Made by a program: the position numbers and the translations under genes
The notes under the pieces: model-generated
What the model saw: only the letters and a program-made list of their open reading frames with translations
Told to the model about the DNA's origin: nothing
Database searches by the model: none
Source of the DNA: an uncultured Eubacteriales bacterium
GTDB taxonomy: Bacteria > Bacillota > Clostridia > Oscillospirales > Acutalibacteraceae
Direction of reading: 5' to 3'
Length of the DNA: 39,924 nt
Assembly: GCA_934630515.1 (NCBI GenBank)
Contig: CAKTVV010000023.1
Coordinates: forward strand, 1 to 39,924
Shown here: one piece after another, positions 22,223-30,529 of the stretch
Numbering within the stretch: the stretch's first letter is position 1
Layout of the letters: the number at the start of each line of letters is the position of its first letter

Positions 22223-22960
22223 CTCTGCAAATACCAATGGGATCCCCATCCGCTCGATAGCCCGGCAGGCATCCGTCACCCGATCCGGACGATAATCCCG
22301 CACTCGGTGGCCGTCAAATCCGACACTCAGACACACACCGCTCTCCCGTACCAGCGCCTGCTGCCGTTCGTCCTGCATAAACGCTTTGACATAGGCGTGC
22401 TCCCGATACTGGTGGATGGAGTCATAGGACACATTCATTTCCCAAAAGATTTCCTGTTCCGCCATACGGCGCAGAAACGCTGCCGGTTCCTCTCCCCGCC
22501 GCTCCATATAGGCGAACAGATCCGTATGAGCGATCCCCACCCGGGCACAGCCGCACCGAGCGGCAAATGCAAACAGGTTCGGCGCATAGGTATCGGTATG
22601 GTCGATGTGCTCCATCAAGCAATAATCAAAGCGGGAAATATCCACCTCCGGCGGCAGCGTCAGATAGGGCTGGCGGATCGTCGCCACCTCTATCCCACAG
22701 CGCATTTGCAGCCGTCCGGCATATTTCTCTTTCAGCAGGGTCATATGCGCCAGATACCGGTCCACCGCCCGCTGATAATCCACGAGAAATGCCACCGGAT
22801 CATGAAACTCTGTGGACGGGCGATAACCAGCCACCCCGTACTGGTGATCGGAGATACCAAACAGCTCGATCCCGCCGGCGATCGCCGCTTCGAGGATGCT
22901 TTCCGGCTTATCCTCGCCGCAAAACGAGTAATAGGTGTGCGAATGCAGATCCTGTATCAT
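22220..22960 (-). CDS. PHP-domain metal-dependent phosphoesterase
   Basis: A 246-residue PHP-superfamily protein similar in layout to histidinol-phosphate phosphatases. Metal-binding motifs are DLHSHTYYS at the N-terminus, ISDHQYG, GIEVAT, the MEHIDH and IAHTDLF segments, and SVGFDGHR near the end. It probably hydrolyses a phosphomonoester or nucleotide; no histidine biosynthesis genes are nearby, so the specific substrate is open. Its ATG overlaps the stop of the upstream GNAT gene by four bases. Confidence 0.9.
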   Translation of the reverse strand: MIQDLHSHTYYSFCGEDKPESILEAAIAGGIELFGISDHQYGVAGYRPSTEFHDPVAFLVDYQRAVDRYLAHMTLLKEKYAGRLQMRCGIEVATIRQPYLTLPPEVDISRFDYCLMEHIDHTDTYAPNLFAFAARCGCARVGIAHTDLFAYMERRGEEPAAFLRRMAEQEIFWEMNVSYDSIHQYREHAYVKAFMQDERQQALVRESGVCLSVGFDGHRVRDYRPDRVTDACRAIERMGIPLVFAE

Positions 22961-23439
22961 TGGCTTTCCTCCTTTTCTCCGGTAAGTCGGAAACGGGGAC
23001 CCTCTTCCCCGATCACTCCGGTCGGTTCAAAGCCCAGCTTAGCCAGCACCCGCTGAGAAGCAGCGTTATCCGGTGCCGTCTCCGCCTCGATCGCCGTTAC
23101 GCCGGGCTGCTCCAGCGCCCAGCGGCACAGCGCCTCCGCCGCCTCGGTCGCATAGCCTTGCCCCCAGTATGGAGACTCCAATCCATAGCCGATCTCCGGT
23201 CTGCCATCCGGCGGCAGCCCCTTAAAGCCGCCATCTCCGATCATCGCTCCGGTCTCCCGCAGGCAGATCCCCCAAGCAGTGTACCAAAGATACTGCGCCG
23301 GATGCTGTCGGCAGCCCTCCGCCATGTCCGTGTAGGCCTTCGTCAGCTCCGCATCCTCGCCCCGATAGCGCTCCGCCAGTTTTTTCAGCTCCTCCACCGT
23401 CAGCGGATGGAGGGCTAACCGCTGCGTCTCCAACTGCAT
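22957..23439 (-). CDS. GNAT-family N-acetyltransferase (RimJ/RimL type)
   Basis: A 160-residue acetyltransferase. It begins with MQLETQRLALHPLTVEELKK, typical of the RimJ/RimL/Acetyltransf_3 group. The acetyl-CoA pocket is SPYWGQGYATEAAEALCRWA, followed by AETAPDNAASQRVLAKLGFE. The ATG at 23439 has AGGAGA upstream; the longer frame runs back through the promoter and is not used. First gene of a two-gene operon with the PHP protein. Confidence 0.92.
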   Translation of the reverse strand: MQLETQRLALHPLTVEELKKLAERYRGEDAELTKAYTDMAEGCRQHPAQYLWYTAWGICLRETGAMIGDGGFKGLPPDGRPEIGYGLESPYWGQGYATEAAEALCRWALEQPGVTAIEAETAPDNAASQRVLAKLGFEPTGVIGEEGPRFRLTGEKEESQ

Positions 23440-23467
23440 TCTCACATCTCTCCTATCCTTTGGGCTT

Positions 23468-23496
23468 ATTATAGGAGAAAGGTACCGCTTTGTCAA
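23468..23496 (-). promoter_or_regulatory. Consensus promoter of the GNAT-PHP operon
   Basis: A perfect sigma-A promoter on the minus strand: TTGACA (23491-23496), 17 bases, TATAAT (23468-23473), 28 bases before the ATG at 23439. Confidence 0.92.
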
Positions 23497-23514
23497 CCGA
23501 AAGCTGTGTAAAGG

Positions 23515-23546
23515 AAAAGCACTTGCCACAACGGGCAAGTGCTTTT
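23515..23546 (-). terminator. Terminator of the Gln/Asn-rich gene
   Basis: A 13-bp stem (23515-23527 with 23534-23546) with a six-base loop, followed on the minus strand by CCTTTAC, so the T-run is short. It lies 18 bases after the small gene's stop codon. Confidence 0.75.
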
Positions 23547-23564
23547 GTGTCGCCGCAGTTACGT

Positions 23565-23702
23565 TCAGAACAGGTCGTTTTCTTCCTGCCGGTTCTGATT
23601 TTGGTTCTGCTGCTGCTGATTCTGGCTCTGGTTCTGCTGCTGGTTCTGACCCTGCTGCTTATCCTGCGCCTGCTGATTCTTCTTGTTCTGCTTGTTCTCC
23701 AT
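23565..23702 (-). CDS. Small Gln/Asn-rich protein (45 aa), unknown function
   Basis: An open frame of 45 codons, ATG at 23702 to TGA at 23565. It is preceded by a full AAGGAGGT site eight bases upstream and followed by a terminator hairpin, so it is a complete monocistronic gene and not a chance frame. The protein starts MENKQNKKNQQAQDKQQ, continues as a run of Gln and Asn with few Ser, Gly, Arg and ends REENDLF-like (QEENDLF). There are no aromatic residues except the last Phe, and no membrane segment. The composition recalls gamma-type small acid-soluble spore proteins, but their repeats are not present, so this is only an analogy. Many DNA-level CAG/AAC repeats may cause mis-annotation of the opposite strand as Leu-rich. 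Confidence 0.85.
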   Translation of the reverse strand: MENKQNKKNQQAQDKQQGQNQQQNQSQNQQQQNQNQNRQEENDLF

Positions 23703-23845
23703 GACACATACCTCCTTGGTTCTCCAATGTTGGAAAAGCATTGTAGCTCTTTTCCACGGTCAGTAGTGTGTCACCGCCCACCGATTTTATACGCCCCTTT
23801 CCGATTTTTTGCCGCTCCTCGTACAACGGCTATTCCGTGCCAATT

Positions 23846-23892
23846 GAAAAAAGCGCCCGCCGATCCCAGTATTTTCTGAAATCGGCGGACGC
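23846..23892 (-). terminator. Terminator of the second ABC transporter
   Basis: On the minus strand, GCGTCCGCCGAT pairs with ATCGGCGGGCGC (23881-23892 with 23853-23864, one G-U pair), a 16-base loop, then TTTTTTC. Confidence 0.85.
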
Positions 23893-23909
23893 TGCGCACC
23901 AAACAGTCT

Positions 23910-26687
23910 TTATCTGCCCCGGATGGCATCGATGGGGCGCTTGGCGGCGATCCGACGCACCGGGAAGAAGCTCGCCAGCGCAGCCACCAGCAGACTCACC
24001 GCCAGCAGCAGAGCGATCTGCCGTATACCGAAGCCCAACACCGTGACCAGCACATTTAGCTGGGTGCGGATCGTGCGGTTGATGACCGTCGTCACGATTC
24101 CCACGCCGACAGAGGACAGCAGGAAGTTGATCATGGCAATAATAAAGCTCTCGGCAAAGAAAATGCGGAACACGTCATTGCTGCGGGAGCCGATCGCCCG
24201 CAGGATCCCGATCTCCTGCCGCTTATAGCTGATGCTCACGGCGATGAAATTCGCCAGCATCAGCGCCGCAAACAGAGCGAAGAACAGACCTGCCCACACA
24301 AAGCCCTTGGAGACCGACACCAACACATTGTGTACCGTATCCAGCTCAAAGGTCACCGAGTTAGCCAGCGGATACTGCAGCTCGCCGCTTTCGTCGTAGC
24401 AGTAGCTCACCAGCGTGCGCACCGCCTCCCGTTCCCGGGGCATCGCACCGGTAGCAAAGGCGTAGATGCCGTCCTCCTCTTCTGTAAACGCCTCGTACAC
24501 GTCTTTACCGGTCAACACGGTATTGCATAGCGCAGGATATTTCCCGGTATCAATATATCCGACGATCGTATAACCTTTAATCGGCTCGTTCAGCTCTCCG
24601 TTCTCCCAACGGCGGCTGCTGTCCTCCTCAAAGGTTGGATACTTTTTCAGCAGCTCCCGCACCGCATCCGCTGCGATCTGCTCGGTTACGGCGTCGGCAT
24701 CGTCCGCATCCTTGGTGTAGGCCGTGTCCATGCGCAGAAGATCGATCGACACCACCAGTTCCTTTTCTCCCAATGTCGTTTTGACACCGTTCAGCCATTC
24801 CACCGCCTGCGCCGGCGCATCCGACAGCTGCCCGATCCAATAGGGATTCACGATCAGGGAATCGGCACTTTCATTCTCCGAGACGAAATTGAGATACTGA
24901 TGATCCAATCGCTTAACGGTGGGCGCTTTCTGAACCAGATCGGACACATAGCCGCTGCCCACCAACGCAGAGGTGTGCAGACTGTAGCTGCGCATACTGG
25001 AGCATTCCTGCGACAGTGCATACCGTGCCAGCTCCTGTGCCGTGGTCAGATCCTTCTTCTCCTCCAGCAGCGTTTCGTACCGGGAGATATCCACCTGCGT
25101 ATCCACGATGCCGGTGACGGTAAAGGTGCGTCCGCCGATGGGGAGCGTCTTTCCCACCATATCCGCCGGGGTGCGTATGTCAAAGACCGTGCGCTCTCCC
25201 TTGGCATCGTAGGTGCCGTCGGTATAGCGCAGCTTGCAGAAGCTCTCGGCAACAAATGCCGGCAGCGCCAATTCATCCTTCGTACCGTCCGGCAGCCGTC
25301 CCGCCGTCAGTGTATACCCACGGCTGCTGAGAACCTCCTCCGTCACCTCTGCCAGCCCGTTAAACTGCAGCGGATATACCGAAAATATGCGCCGAGACGC
25401 ATCCTCATCCACATTATCCGGCGTTGCCAAGCTGCCGGAAAAATCCAGATTCCAATCCTTCGGCTGGTACACCCCCAGCATGGAAATGCCCGTTTCCTGC
25501 CGCAGCTTTTCCAGATCGGCTGCGCTTACCCGATAATCTTCCTCAAAGCCTTTATTTCCTTTGCTGTCATATTCGGCGATGCTCTTCGTCACCGAGGCAT
25601 AATCGATGCCGGTATCCACCAGGGAATCGGTGCATGCCCGAATATGATTATAGCTGGCAAAGGTGTCTGCCAAGCCAAACAAGCCAAAGGAAATGCAGGA
25701 CAGAAAAATCGTAACCAGCAGCCGGATGCGTTTATGCTTCAGACTGCTGGCGCCGATCTTAAAGGCGCTGCGCAGCGGCAGCTTGGATTTGATCAGCGAA
25801 AACCCGCCGGTCTCCACCGGCACCGATTCCGGGTCGGTAGGCACGGCATTTTTATGTGTACATCCTGTCACCTTTACAGACAAGCCGCTGTGGAGACGGT
25901 CAATATAGGCATTGATCGCTAACCGATCCTCCTCGGTCAGATGATACCCCTCCGCTACCAGCACCGTATTCTCTGTATAGGTCAGACCAACAGGCGCCGA
26001 TTCCTCCGCCGCATCGGTATAGGTCATGTCACTGATCACACGACCGTCTGCCAGCTCCACGATCCGATCGGCATATTGCTCCGCAAAATCCCGGTCATGA
26101 GAAACTACCAACACCAGCCGGTCAGCGGACAGCTTTTTCAGCGTATCAAAGATCTGCCGCCCGGTATTGGAATCCAGTGCGCCGGTGGGTTCATCCGCCA
26201 TGATGATGCGAGGCTGCTTCACCAGTGCCCGTGCAATCGCCACCCGCTGCTTTTGTCCGCCGGACAGCTCATTGGGACGGCGGCTGCCGTAGCCGTCCAG
26301 ATCCACCTCATGAAGGATCGCATTGATCTGGTCGTCGGTCGCCTTTTTCCCCTGCAATTCGATTGCCAGCGCAATATTGGCGCCGACGGTGAACTCCTCC
26401 AGCACATTGTACTCTTGGAAAATAAAGCCGACATAGGTATTGCGGTAGCTGTCAAAATGCTGCTGACCGAAGCCCTGCGAGGACACACCCCGGATGAGAA
26501 TCTCTCCCTCATCCGCCCGATCCAGTCCTCCCAGCAGATTGAGCAGTGTAGATTTGCCGCTGCCGGATTTGCCCAGCAGAAAAACCATCCCATGGGACGG
26601 CAGGCGCAGGGATACATGATCCAGCGCCAGCACCGGCACCCCTCGTTTGGGACGGTAGATCTTTGTTAGGTTACGAATTTCAAGCAT
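23910..26687 (-). CDS. MacB-like ABC transporter, ATPase-permease fusion (second)
   Basis: A 925-residue paralogue of the protein at 19493-22168. The ATPase domain has Walker A LLGKSGSGKSTLLNLLGG, LSGGQKQRVAIARALVKQP, Walker B IIMADEPTGALD and the switch segment VVSHDRDFAEQYADRI. Then come an elongated linker, a membrane segment (IRLLVTIFLSCISFGLFGL), a large extracytoplasmic region, and three C-terminal segments with the FtsX block RQEIGILRAIGSRSNDVFRI. Probably a mechanotransmission or peptide/antibiotic export system. The ATG at 26687 has AAGGAGG seven bases upstream; an in-frame extension to 26921 would run through the divergent gene and is rejected. No two-component partner is adjacent. 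Confidence 0.93.
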   Translation of the reverse strand: MLEIRNLTKIYRPKRGVPVLALDHVSLRLPSHGMVFLLGKSGSGKSTLLNLLGGLDRADEGEILIRGVSSQGFGQQHFDSYRNTYVGFIFQEYNVLEEFTVGANIALAIELQGKKATDDQINAILHEVDLDGYGSRRPNELSGGQKQRVAIARALVKQPRIIMADEPTGALDSNTGRQIFDTLKKLSADRLVLVVSHDRDFAEQYADRIVELADGRVISDMTYTDAAEESAPVGLTYTENTVLVAEGYHLTEEDRLAINAYIDRLHSGLSVKVTGCTHKNAVPTDPESVPVETGGFSLIKSKLPLRSAFKIGASSLKHKRIRLLVTIFLSCISFGLFGLADTFASYNHIRACTDSLVDTGIDYASVTKSIAEYDSKGNKGFEEDYRVSAADLEKLRQETGISMLGVYQPKDWNLDFSGSLATPDNVDEDASRRIFSVYPLQFNGLAEVTEEVLSSRGYTLTAGRLPDGTKDELALPAFVAESFCKLRYTDGTYDAKGERTVFDIRTPADMVGKTLPIGGRTFTVTGIVDTQVDISRYETLLEEKKDLTTAQELARYALSQECSSMRSYSLHTSALVGSGYVSDLVQKAPTVKRLDHQYLNFVSENESADSLIVNPYWIGQLSDAPAQAVEWLNGVKTTLGEKELVVSIDLLRMDTAYTKDADDADAVTEQIAADAVRELLKKYPTFEEDSSRRWENGELNEPIKGYTIVGYIDTGKYPALCNTVLTGKDVYEAFTEEEDGIYAFATGAMPREREAVRTLVSYCYDESGELQYPLANSVTFELDTVHNVLVSVSKGFVWAGLFFALFAALMLANFIAVSISYKRQEIGILRAIGSRSNDVFRIFFAESFIIAMINFLLSSVGVGIVTTVINRTIRTQLNVLVTVLGFGIRQIALLLAVSLLVAALASFFPVRRIAAKRPIDAIRGR

Positions 26688-26768
26688 CGGTGTTCCTCCT
26701 TGTATCTGTGTATATTCCTCCTTTTTCTGAACACAATCAAAAAGAAACAGGAAAAGGAGACAAACAAT

Positions 26769-27191
26769 ATGAAAGCCAAAGAACAATGGGCACTGCACAC
26801 CGGTATGACTGTCGCCGGCGGGCTGGGGTATGTCCTCATCGAGCTGCTGTGGCGGGGACGAAGCCACTGGAGTATGTTTCTGGTAGGCGGCGCCTGCTTC
26901 GAGGTGATCGGCGCCGTCCATCAGCGCTGCCGCCGCCTGCCGCTGCTGCTGCGGGGCGGCATCTGCTCCGCAGCCGTGACCGGCATCGAGGGGCTCAGCG
27001 GCTGCATCCTCAACCTGGGGCTAAAGCTGGACGTCTGGGATTACAGCCGGATGAAATGGAATTGGCGGGGACAGATCTGTGCCGTCTACTCGCTGCTGTG
27101 GGTGCTGCTGAGCATCGCCGCCTGTCCGGTATACCGGGGGCTGAGCCGATTGCTGACCGGTGCGCTGCACCGGCGGGCGCTCACTCGCTGA
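26769..27191 (+). CDS. CmpB-type membrane protein (PF06541, putative ABC transporter permease)
   Basis: A 140-residue membrane protein. The segment LDVWDYSRMKWNWRGQICAV followed by a hydrophobic helix is typical of the family named putative ABC transporter permease (ABC_trans_CmpB). Three or four membrane segments are seen (TVAGGLGYVLIELLW, MFLVGGACFEVIGAV, GICSAAVTGIEGLSGCI, YSLLWVLLSIAAC). The ATG at 26769 follows AAAAGGAG. It is divergent from the second ABC transporter with only 81 bases between starts. Its 3' end overlaps the convergent nth gene by 11 bases. Molecular function is not established for the family. Confidence 0.85.
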   Translation: MKAKEQWALHTGMTVAGGLGYVLIELLWRGRSHWSMFLVGGACFEVIGAVHQRCRRLPLLLRGGICSAAVTGIEGLSGCILNLGLKLDVWDYSRMKWNWRGQICAVYSLLWVLLSIAACPVYRGLSRLLTGALHRRALTR

Positions 27192-27816
27192 CCGGGTGAG
27201 CGCACACCGCCCGCAGCGGACATTCCCCGCAGCGGGGCGAGCGGGCGGAGCAGATCTCCCGGCCGAACAACACCAGTCGGTGGCAGAAATCGTTGCTTTC
27301 CTCCGGCGGCAGCAGCTTTTTCAGCTGCATCTCCACCTTATACGGATCCTTCGTGCCATCGGTCAGCCCCAAGCGTCCCGCAATGCGAATACAGTGGGTA
27401 TCCGCCACCACCGCCGGCTTACCGAATACATCGCCGCAGACCAGATTGGCGGTCTTGCGTCCCACCCCCGGGAGCTTCGTCAGCTCCTCGACGGTGTCGG
27501 GCATCACACCGCCGTACTGATCCCGCAGAGCAATACACAGGTTGACGATATCCCGAGCCTTGGTCTTATACAGGCCGCAGGAACGGATATATTCCCCCAC
27601 CTCCTCCGGTGAGGCAGCTGCAAAGGTCTCCAACGTGGGAAACCGTTCAAACAGCGCCGGTGTCACCAGATTGACCCGGGCATCGGTGCATTGCGCCGAC
27701 AGCCGGGTAGCGATCAGCAGCTGCAAGGGATTATCCGACCGCAGGGAGCAGACTGCATCCGGATATCGGGCTTTGAGAGCCTCCACCGCCTGCAGGGCTC
27801 GTTGCTTTTTCGTCAT
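27181..27816 (-). CDS. nth: Endonuclease III
   Basis: A 211-residue DNA glycosylase/AP lyase that removes oxidised pyrimidines. The helix-hairpin-helix is LPGVGRKTANLV with the catalytic lysine (KTAN), and the catalytic aspartate is in VVADTHCIRIAGRLG. The [4Fe-4S] loop C-x6-C-x2-C-x5-C is intact (CSARSPRCGECPLRAVC). The ATG at 27816 has GAGGTT upstream. The length matches the family. Confidence 0.96.
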   Translation of the reverse strand: MTKKQRALQAVEALKARYPDAVCSLRSDNPLQLLIATRLSAQCTDARVNLVTPALFERFPTLETFAAASPEEVGEYIRSCGLYKTKARDIVNLCIALRDQYGGVMPDTVEELTKLPGVGRKTANLVCGDVFGKPAVVADTHCIRIAGRLGLTDGTKDPYKVEMQLKKLLPPEESNDFCHRLVLFGREICSARSPRCGECPLRAVCAHPVSE

Positions 27817-27846
27817 AGGGTCAACCTCACTTCCGGGAACACATGC

Positions 27847-27875
27847 AGTGTACTCCCATTTCAATTAAGATACAA
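27847..27875 (-). promoter_or_regulatory. Promoter of nth
   Basis: On the minus strand TTGTAT (27870-27875), 17 bases, TACACT (27847-27852), about 30 bases before the ATG. Confidence 0.65.
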
Positions 27876-27999
27876 GCAGCAAAGAGATTAAGTTTTTCTT
27901 AAAACTCTCAGCATATTGCCTCCTCTGTTTGTAAGTATACCAAATTTCCCTCTCTCCGTCAACGAAAACATGGATTTCCGAACAAACGGTCGCTTTTGC

Positions 28000-28028
28000 T
28001 TGACTTATCCGCCTTTCAGGTGTATGAT
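28000..28028 (+). promoter_or_regulatory. Promoter of rarA
   Basis: TTGACT (28000-28005), a 17-base spacer and TATGAT (28023-28028), 39 bases before the ATG. Confidence 0.85.
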
Positions 28029-28067
28029 ACAGGGAGAAGCAACTTTCACGGCAGGAGGGACATTCCT

Positions 28068-29336
28068 ATGACAGCACCGCTGGCGGATCGGATCCGCCCC
28101 ACAACCCTGGATGAGGTGGTGGGGCAACAGCATATTTTGGGAAAGGGCAAGGCTCTGCGCAATATTCTGGAATCCGGGCATATACCCAATCTGATATTCT
28201 ACGGTCCCTCCGGAGTAGGAAAAACCACCGTCGCCCGCATCATAGCAGAGCGGGCGGATATGCGGCTGCACAAACTCAACGGCACCACCGCCTCCACCGC
28301 CGACATCAAAGCGGTGGTGGACGAGCTGGATACCTTTGCCGGGATGAACGGGGTGCTGCTGTATCTGGATGAGATCCAGTATTTCAACAAGCGGCAGCAG
28401 CAGACCCTGCTGGAGTTTATCGAAAACGGACGCATTACGCTGATCGCCTCCACAACGGAAAATCCGTATTTTTATGTTTATAATGCTATCCTCAGCCGCT
28501 CGACGGTATTTGAGTTCAAGGCGGTCGAGCCGACAGAGATCGAAAAAGCGGTGCGTCGTGGCTTTGCCATTCTCCAAAAAGAACGGGAGACACCGCTGCA
28601 AGTGGAGGAAACGGTATACGGCCACATAGCCCAAGCCTGCGGCGGCGATGTGCGCAAGGCCATCAACGCCGTGGAGCTATGCGCTTTGGCGGGCGACATG
28701 GACGAGGACGGCGGCACTACTGTAACGCTGGAAACGGCGCAGCAGCTGTCCCAGCGCAGCGCTATGCGCTACGATCGGGACGGCGATGAGCATTATGACA
28801 TCGTTTCCGCCTACCAGAAATCTATGCGCGGCTCCGACCCGGATGCAGCACTGCACTATCTCGCCCGCCTGCTGGAGAGCGGCGATCTTCCCTCCGCCTG
28901 CCGCCGGCTGATGGTCTGCGCCAGTGAGGATGTGGGGTTGGCGTATCCACAGATCCTGCCCATCGTCAAGGCGGCGGTGGACATTGCCCAGCAGGTAGGG
29001 CTGCCGGAGGCACGGATCCCTCTGGCGGACGCCGTGGTGCTGGTGTGCCAGGCACCCAAATCCAATTCCGCCAACAACGCCATTGACGCCGCTATAGCCG
29101 ATGTGCAGGCAGGGAAAAGCGACCCCATCCCCCGCCAGCTGCAAAACAAGCACTACGACGGCGCCGAAGTGACCAAAAAGGGGCAGTTTTATCAGTATCC
29201 CCACAGCTTCCCCGGTCACTGGGTACAGCAGCAGTATTTGCCCGACGCCCTGCGCAATGCGGTGTATTACACCCCCGGCGATAACAAAACCGAGCAGTCC
29301 TTTGCGGCCTACTGGAAAGAGATCAAGGGTAAATAA
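28068..29336 (+). CDS. rarA: Replication-associated recombination ATPase RarA (MgsA)
   Basis: A 422-residue clamp-loader-like AAA+ ATPase. Motifs: N-terminal LADRIRPTTLDEVVGQQHIL, Walker A YGPSGVGKTTVARI, Walker B LLYLDEIQYFNK, sensor 1 IASTTENPYF, arginine finger region ILSRSTVFEF. The C-terminal part with SEDVGLAYP, NSANNAIDAAIADV and PHSFPGHWVQQQYLPD is the tetramerisation domain specific to RarA/MgsA/WRNIP1. It acts at stalled replication forks. The ATG follows AGGAGG by nine bases. Monocistronic with its own promoter and terminator. Confidence 0.96.
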   Translation: MTAPLADRIRPTTLDEVVGQQHILGKGKALRNILESGHIPNLIFYGPSGVGKTTVARIIAERADMRLHKLNGTTASTADIKAVVDELDTFAGMNGVLLYLDEIQYFNKRQQQTLLEFIENGRITLIASTTENPYFYVYNAILSRSTVFEFKAVEPTEIEKAVRRGFAILQKERETPLQVEETVYGHIAQACGGDVRKAINAVELCALAGDMDEDGGTTVTLETAQQLSQRSAMRYDRDGDEHYDIVSAYQKSMRGSDPDAALHYLARLLESGDLPSACRRLMVCASEDVGLAYPQILPIVKAAVDIAQQVGLPEARIPLADAVVLVCQAPKSNSANNAIDAAIADVQAGKSDPIPRQLQNKHYDGAEVTKKGQFYQYPHSFPGHWVQQQYLPDALRNAVYYTPGDNKTEQSFAAYWKEIKGK

Positions 29337-29339
29337 ACG

Positions 29340-29370
29340 GAGCGGTCGGCGCCGATAGCGCCGACCGCTC
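29340..29370. terminator. Bidirectional terminator
   Basis: A perfect 13-bp stem (29340-29352 with 29358-29370) and a five-base loop between the convergent rarA and DUF4352 genes. T-rich tracts are modest on both sides. Confidence 0.85.
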
Positions 29371-29389
29371 TCCTCATTCGGATGGCAAA

Positions 29390-30102
29390 TTATTTGGCAA
29401 AAACGAATTCCGCACGTTTGTTGGAAAGCCAATTGGATCTCACCTGTAATTCTAATTCTTTCCAGCTTTCCGGCGCCTCTACTGCATACCAGCCGACCAA
29501 TTTCTTGCCCGGCGTGATCGTGCCGTCCAGTGTGCCATCTGAAAAGGAGCAAGCCGCCGAGAAGGAATAGTCACACTTTACGCCGTCTACATAGGCATCA
29601 AACAACAATATCGAGCTGATCGACTGGTCTTCCTCCGATATATTTTCAATAGTGAATTTCACCCCGACAAAGACCTTGCCATCCTCTGCTTCATAAAAGC
29701 TTTTTCCGAAGGATTCCTGTAATTCCTGCGCCGTCACCCGTATCGTCCGGAAAGCAGCGGTTTCGTGCAAGCCAAAGGTCGTCCGATCGGTGGATACCTC
29801 CTCGGAGGTAGGGGCGCTGCTCAACGTCGGCTCCTTTATCGGATCTGTGTCCGCATTACTGCCGACCTGCCACAGCACCAACACCGCAAAGAACACCGTG
29901 ATCAGCACCTTCACCCAGATCTTCCAGCTTTTCTTCGCCCACATCAGCCCCAGCCCTACCGGGAAAAAGATGACCAGCAGCAGCACGATAGCCCAAGTCG
30001 GCGCCCCCCCTGTTTAGCCGGCGGCATCACCGACATTGGTGCATTGCACCCGTTAGGGCAATAATTTCCCTCGTATTCCTGTCCGCATTTTCCACACTTC
30101 AT
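29390..30102 (-). pseudogene. Zinc-ribbon/DUF4352 membrane protein, frameshifted at a G7 tract
   Basis: Read from an ATG at 30102 (AGGAG upstream), the first 30 codons encode a zinc ribbon MKCGKCGQEYEGNYCPNGC with C3, C6, C15, C19. A run of seven G (30004-30010, minus strand) follows, and the frame soon stops. With one more G the frame continues without break into PTWAIVLLLVIFFPVGLGLMW, a second membrane segment, a Ser/Thr-rich linker and a C-terminal DUF4352-like domain (TFGLHETAAFRTIRVT ... ending EFVFAK at 29390). The downstream part alone could start at GTG 29986 but lacks a ribosome binding site. Either a sequencing or assembly slip, a fixed mutation, or reversible slippage explains this. 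It has its own strong promoter. Confidence 0.85.
30004..30010 (-). repeat. Homopolymer G7 tract at the frameshift
   Basis: Seven G on the coding (minus) strand. Eight (or five) would restore a single reading frame of about 237 codons for the zinc-ribbon/DUF4352 gene. Confidence 0.9.
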
Positions 30103-30152
30103 TCCTCATCTGCTCCTTTTCTTGAGATAGACAGCTCATTCTGACTTTCAAA

Positions 30153-30181
30153 ATTATAAACCATTTTGGTTTACATATCAA
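30153..30181 (-). promoter_or_regulatory. Promoter of the zinc-ribbon/DUF4352 gene
   Basis: TTGATA (30176-30181), a 17-base spacer and TATAAT (30153-30158) on the minus strand. A palindromic box AAACCA-TTT-TGGTTT sits exactly in the spacer, so a bound repressor would block RNA polymerase. Confidence 0.85.
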
Positions 30182-30199
30182 TATACCAATTCGGTTTAC
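30160..30199. promoter_or_regulatory. Pair of operator-like repeats
   Basis: Two copies of ACCAWTTYGGTTTAC at 30160-30174 (ACCATTTTGGTTTAC) and 30185-30199 (ACCAATTCGGTTTAC), 25 bases apart. Each has a dyad ACCA/TGGT-like core. They lie between the divergent XRE and DUF4352 genes and are likely XRE binding sites. Confidence 0.7.
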
Positions 30200-30241
30200 T
30201 CTATACTATTGTCATTCGATCGACGATAGGTGGGATAAACC

Positions 30242-30478
30242 GTGTACCAACGTATCCGTGGGCTGCGAGAGGATCGGGATCTGCGGCAAAAGGATGTAGC
30301 CGACTATCTGCATTGCAGTCAGGTAGCCTATTCCCGCTATGAGCTGGGGATGCGGGATATACCCAGCGAGGTATTGGTCGCACTGGCCACCTTCCATCAG
30401 ACCAGCATCGACTACCTTGTGGGCTTGACTGATGTAAAAACACCCTATCCAGCCGCCAAACACACCCCGAAAAAATGA
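30242..30478 (+). CDS. Small XRE-family (Cro/CI) transcriptional regulator
   Basis: A 78-residue HTH_3 protein: RIRGLREDRDLRQKDVADYL, CSQVAYSRYELGMRDIPSEV and LATFHQTSIDYLVGLTD is the standard Cro/CI fold of single-domain Clostridia regulators, with a short basic tail. The start is GTG after AGGTGG. It is divergent from the zinc-ribbon/DUF4352 gene and close to two repeated boxes, so it probably represses that promoter and its own. Confidence 0.92.
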   Translation: MYQRIRGLREDRDLRQKDVADYLHCSQVAYSRYELGMRDIPSEVLVALATFHQTSIDYLVGLTDVKTPYPAAKHTPKK

Positions 30479-30480
30479 AG

Positions 30481-30519
30481 GAGCCTCCGACGGCTGACCG
30501 TCGGAGGCTCTATGTTTTT
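30481..30519. terminator. Bidirectional terminator
   Basis: A perfect 13-bp stem (30481-30493 with 30498-30510) with a CTGA loop. T-rich tracts occur on both strands (GTTTTTC after it, and TTTTTTC on the minus strand). It serves the XRE and HD-domain genes. Confidence 0.92.
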
Positions 30520-30529
30520 CTACGCTTTT

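Noticed and set aside
23580..23702. CRISPR-like or tandem DNA repeat in the CAG/AAC-rich stretch
   Set aside because: Repetition is explained by Gln/Asn codons; there are no equal-length repeats with unique spacers. I saw no CRISPR array anywhere in the window.
23490..23879. Leu/Val-rich plus-strand frame that looks like a membrane protein
   Set aside because: It is the complement of the Gln/Asn-rich gene: CAG and AAC codons read as CTG and GTT on the other strand. The minus strand has the ribosome binding site and terminator.
26688..26921. N-terminal extension of the second ABC transporter up to 26921
   Set aside because: It would overlap the divergent CmpB-type gene, while a perfect ribosome binding site precedes the ATG at 26687.
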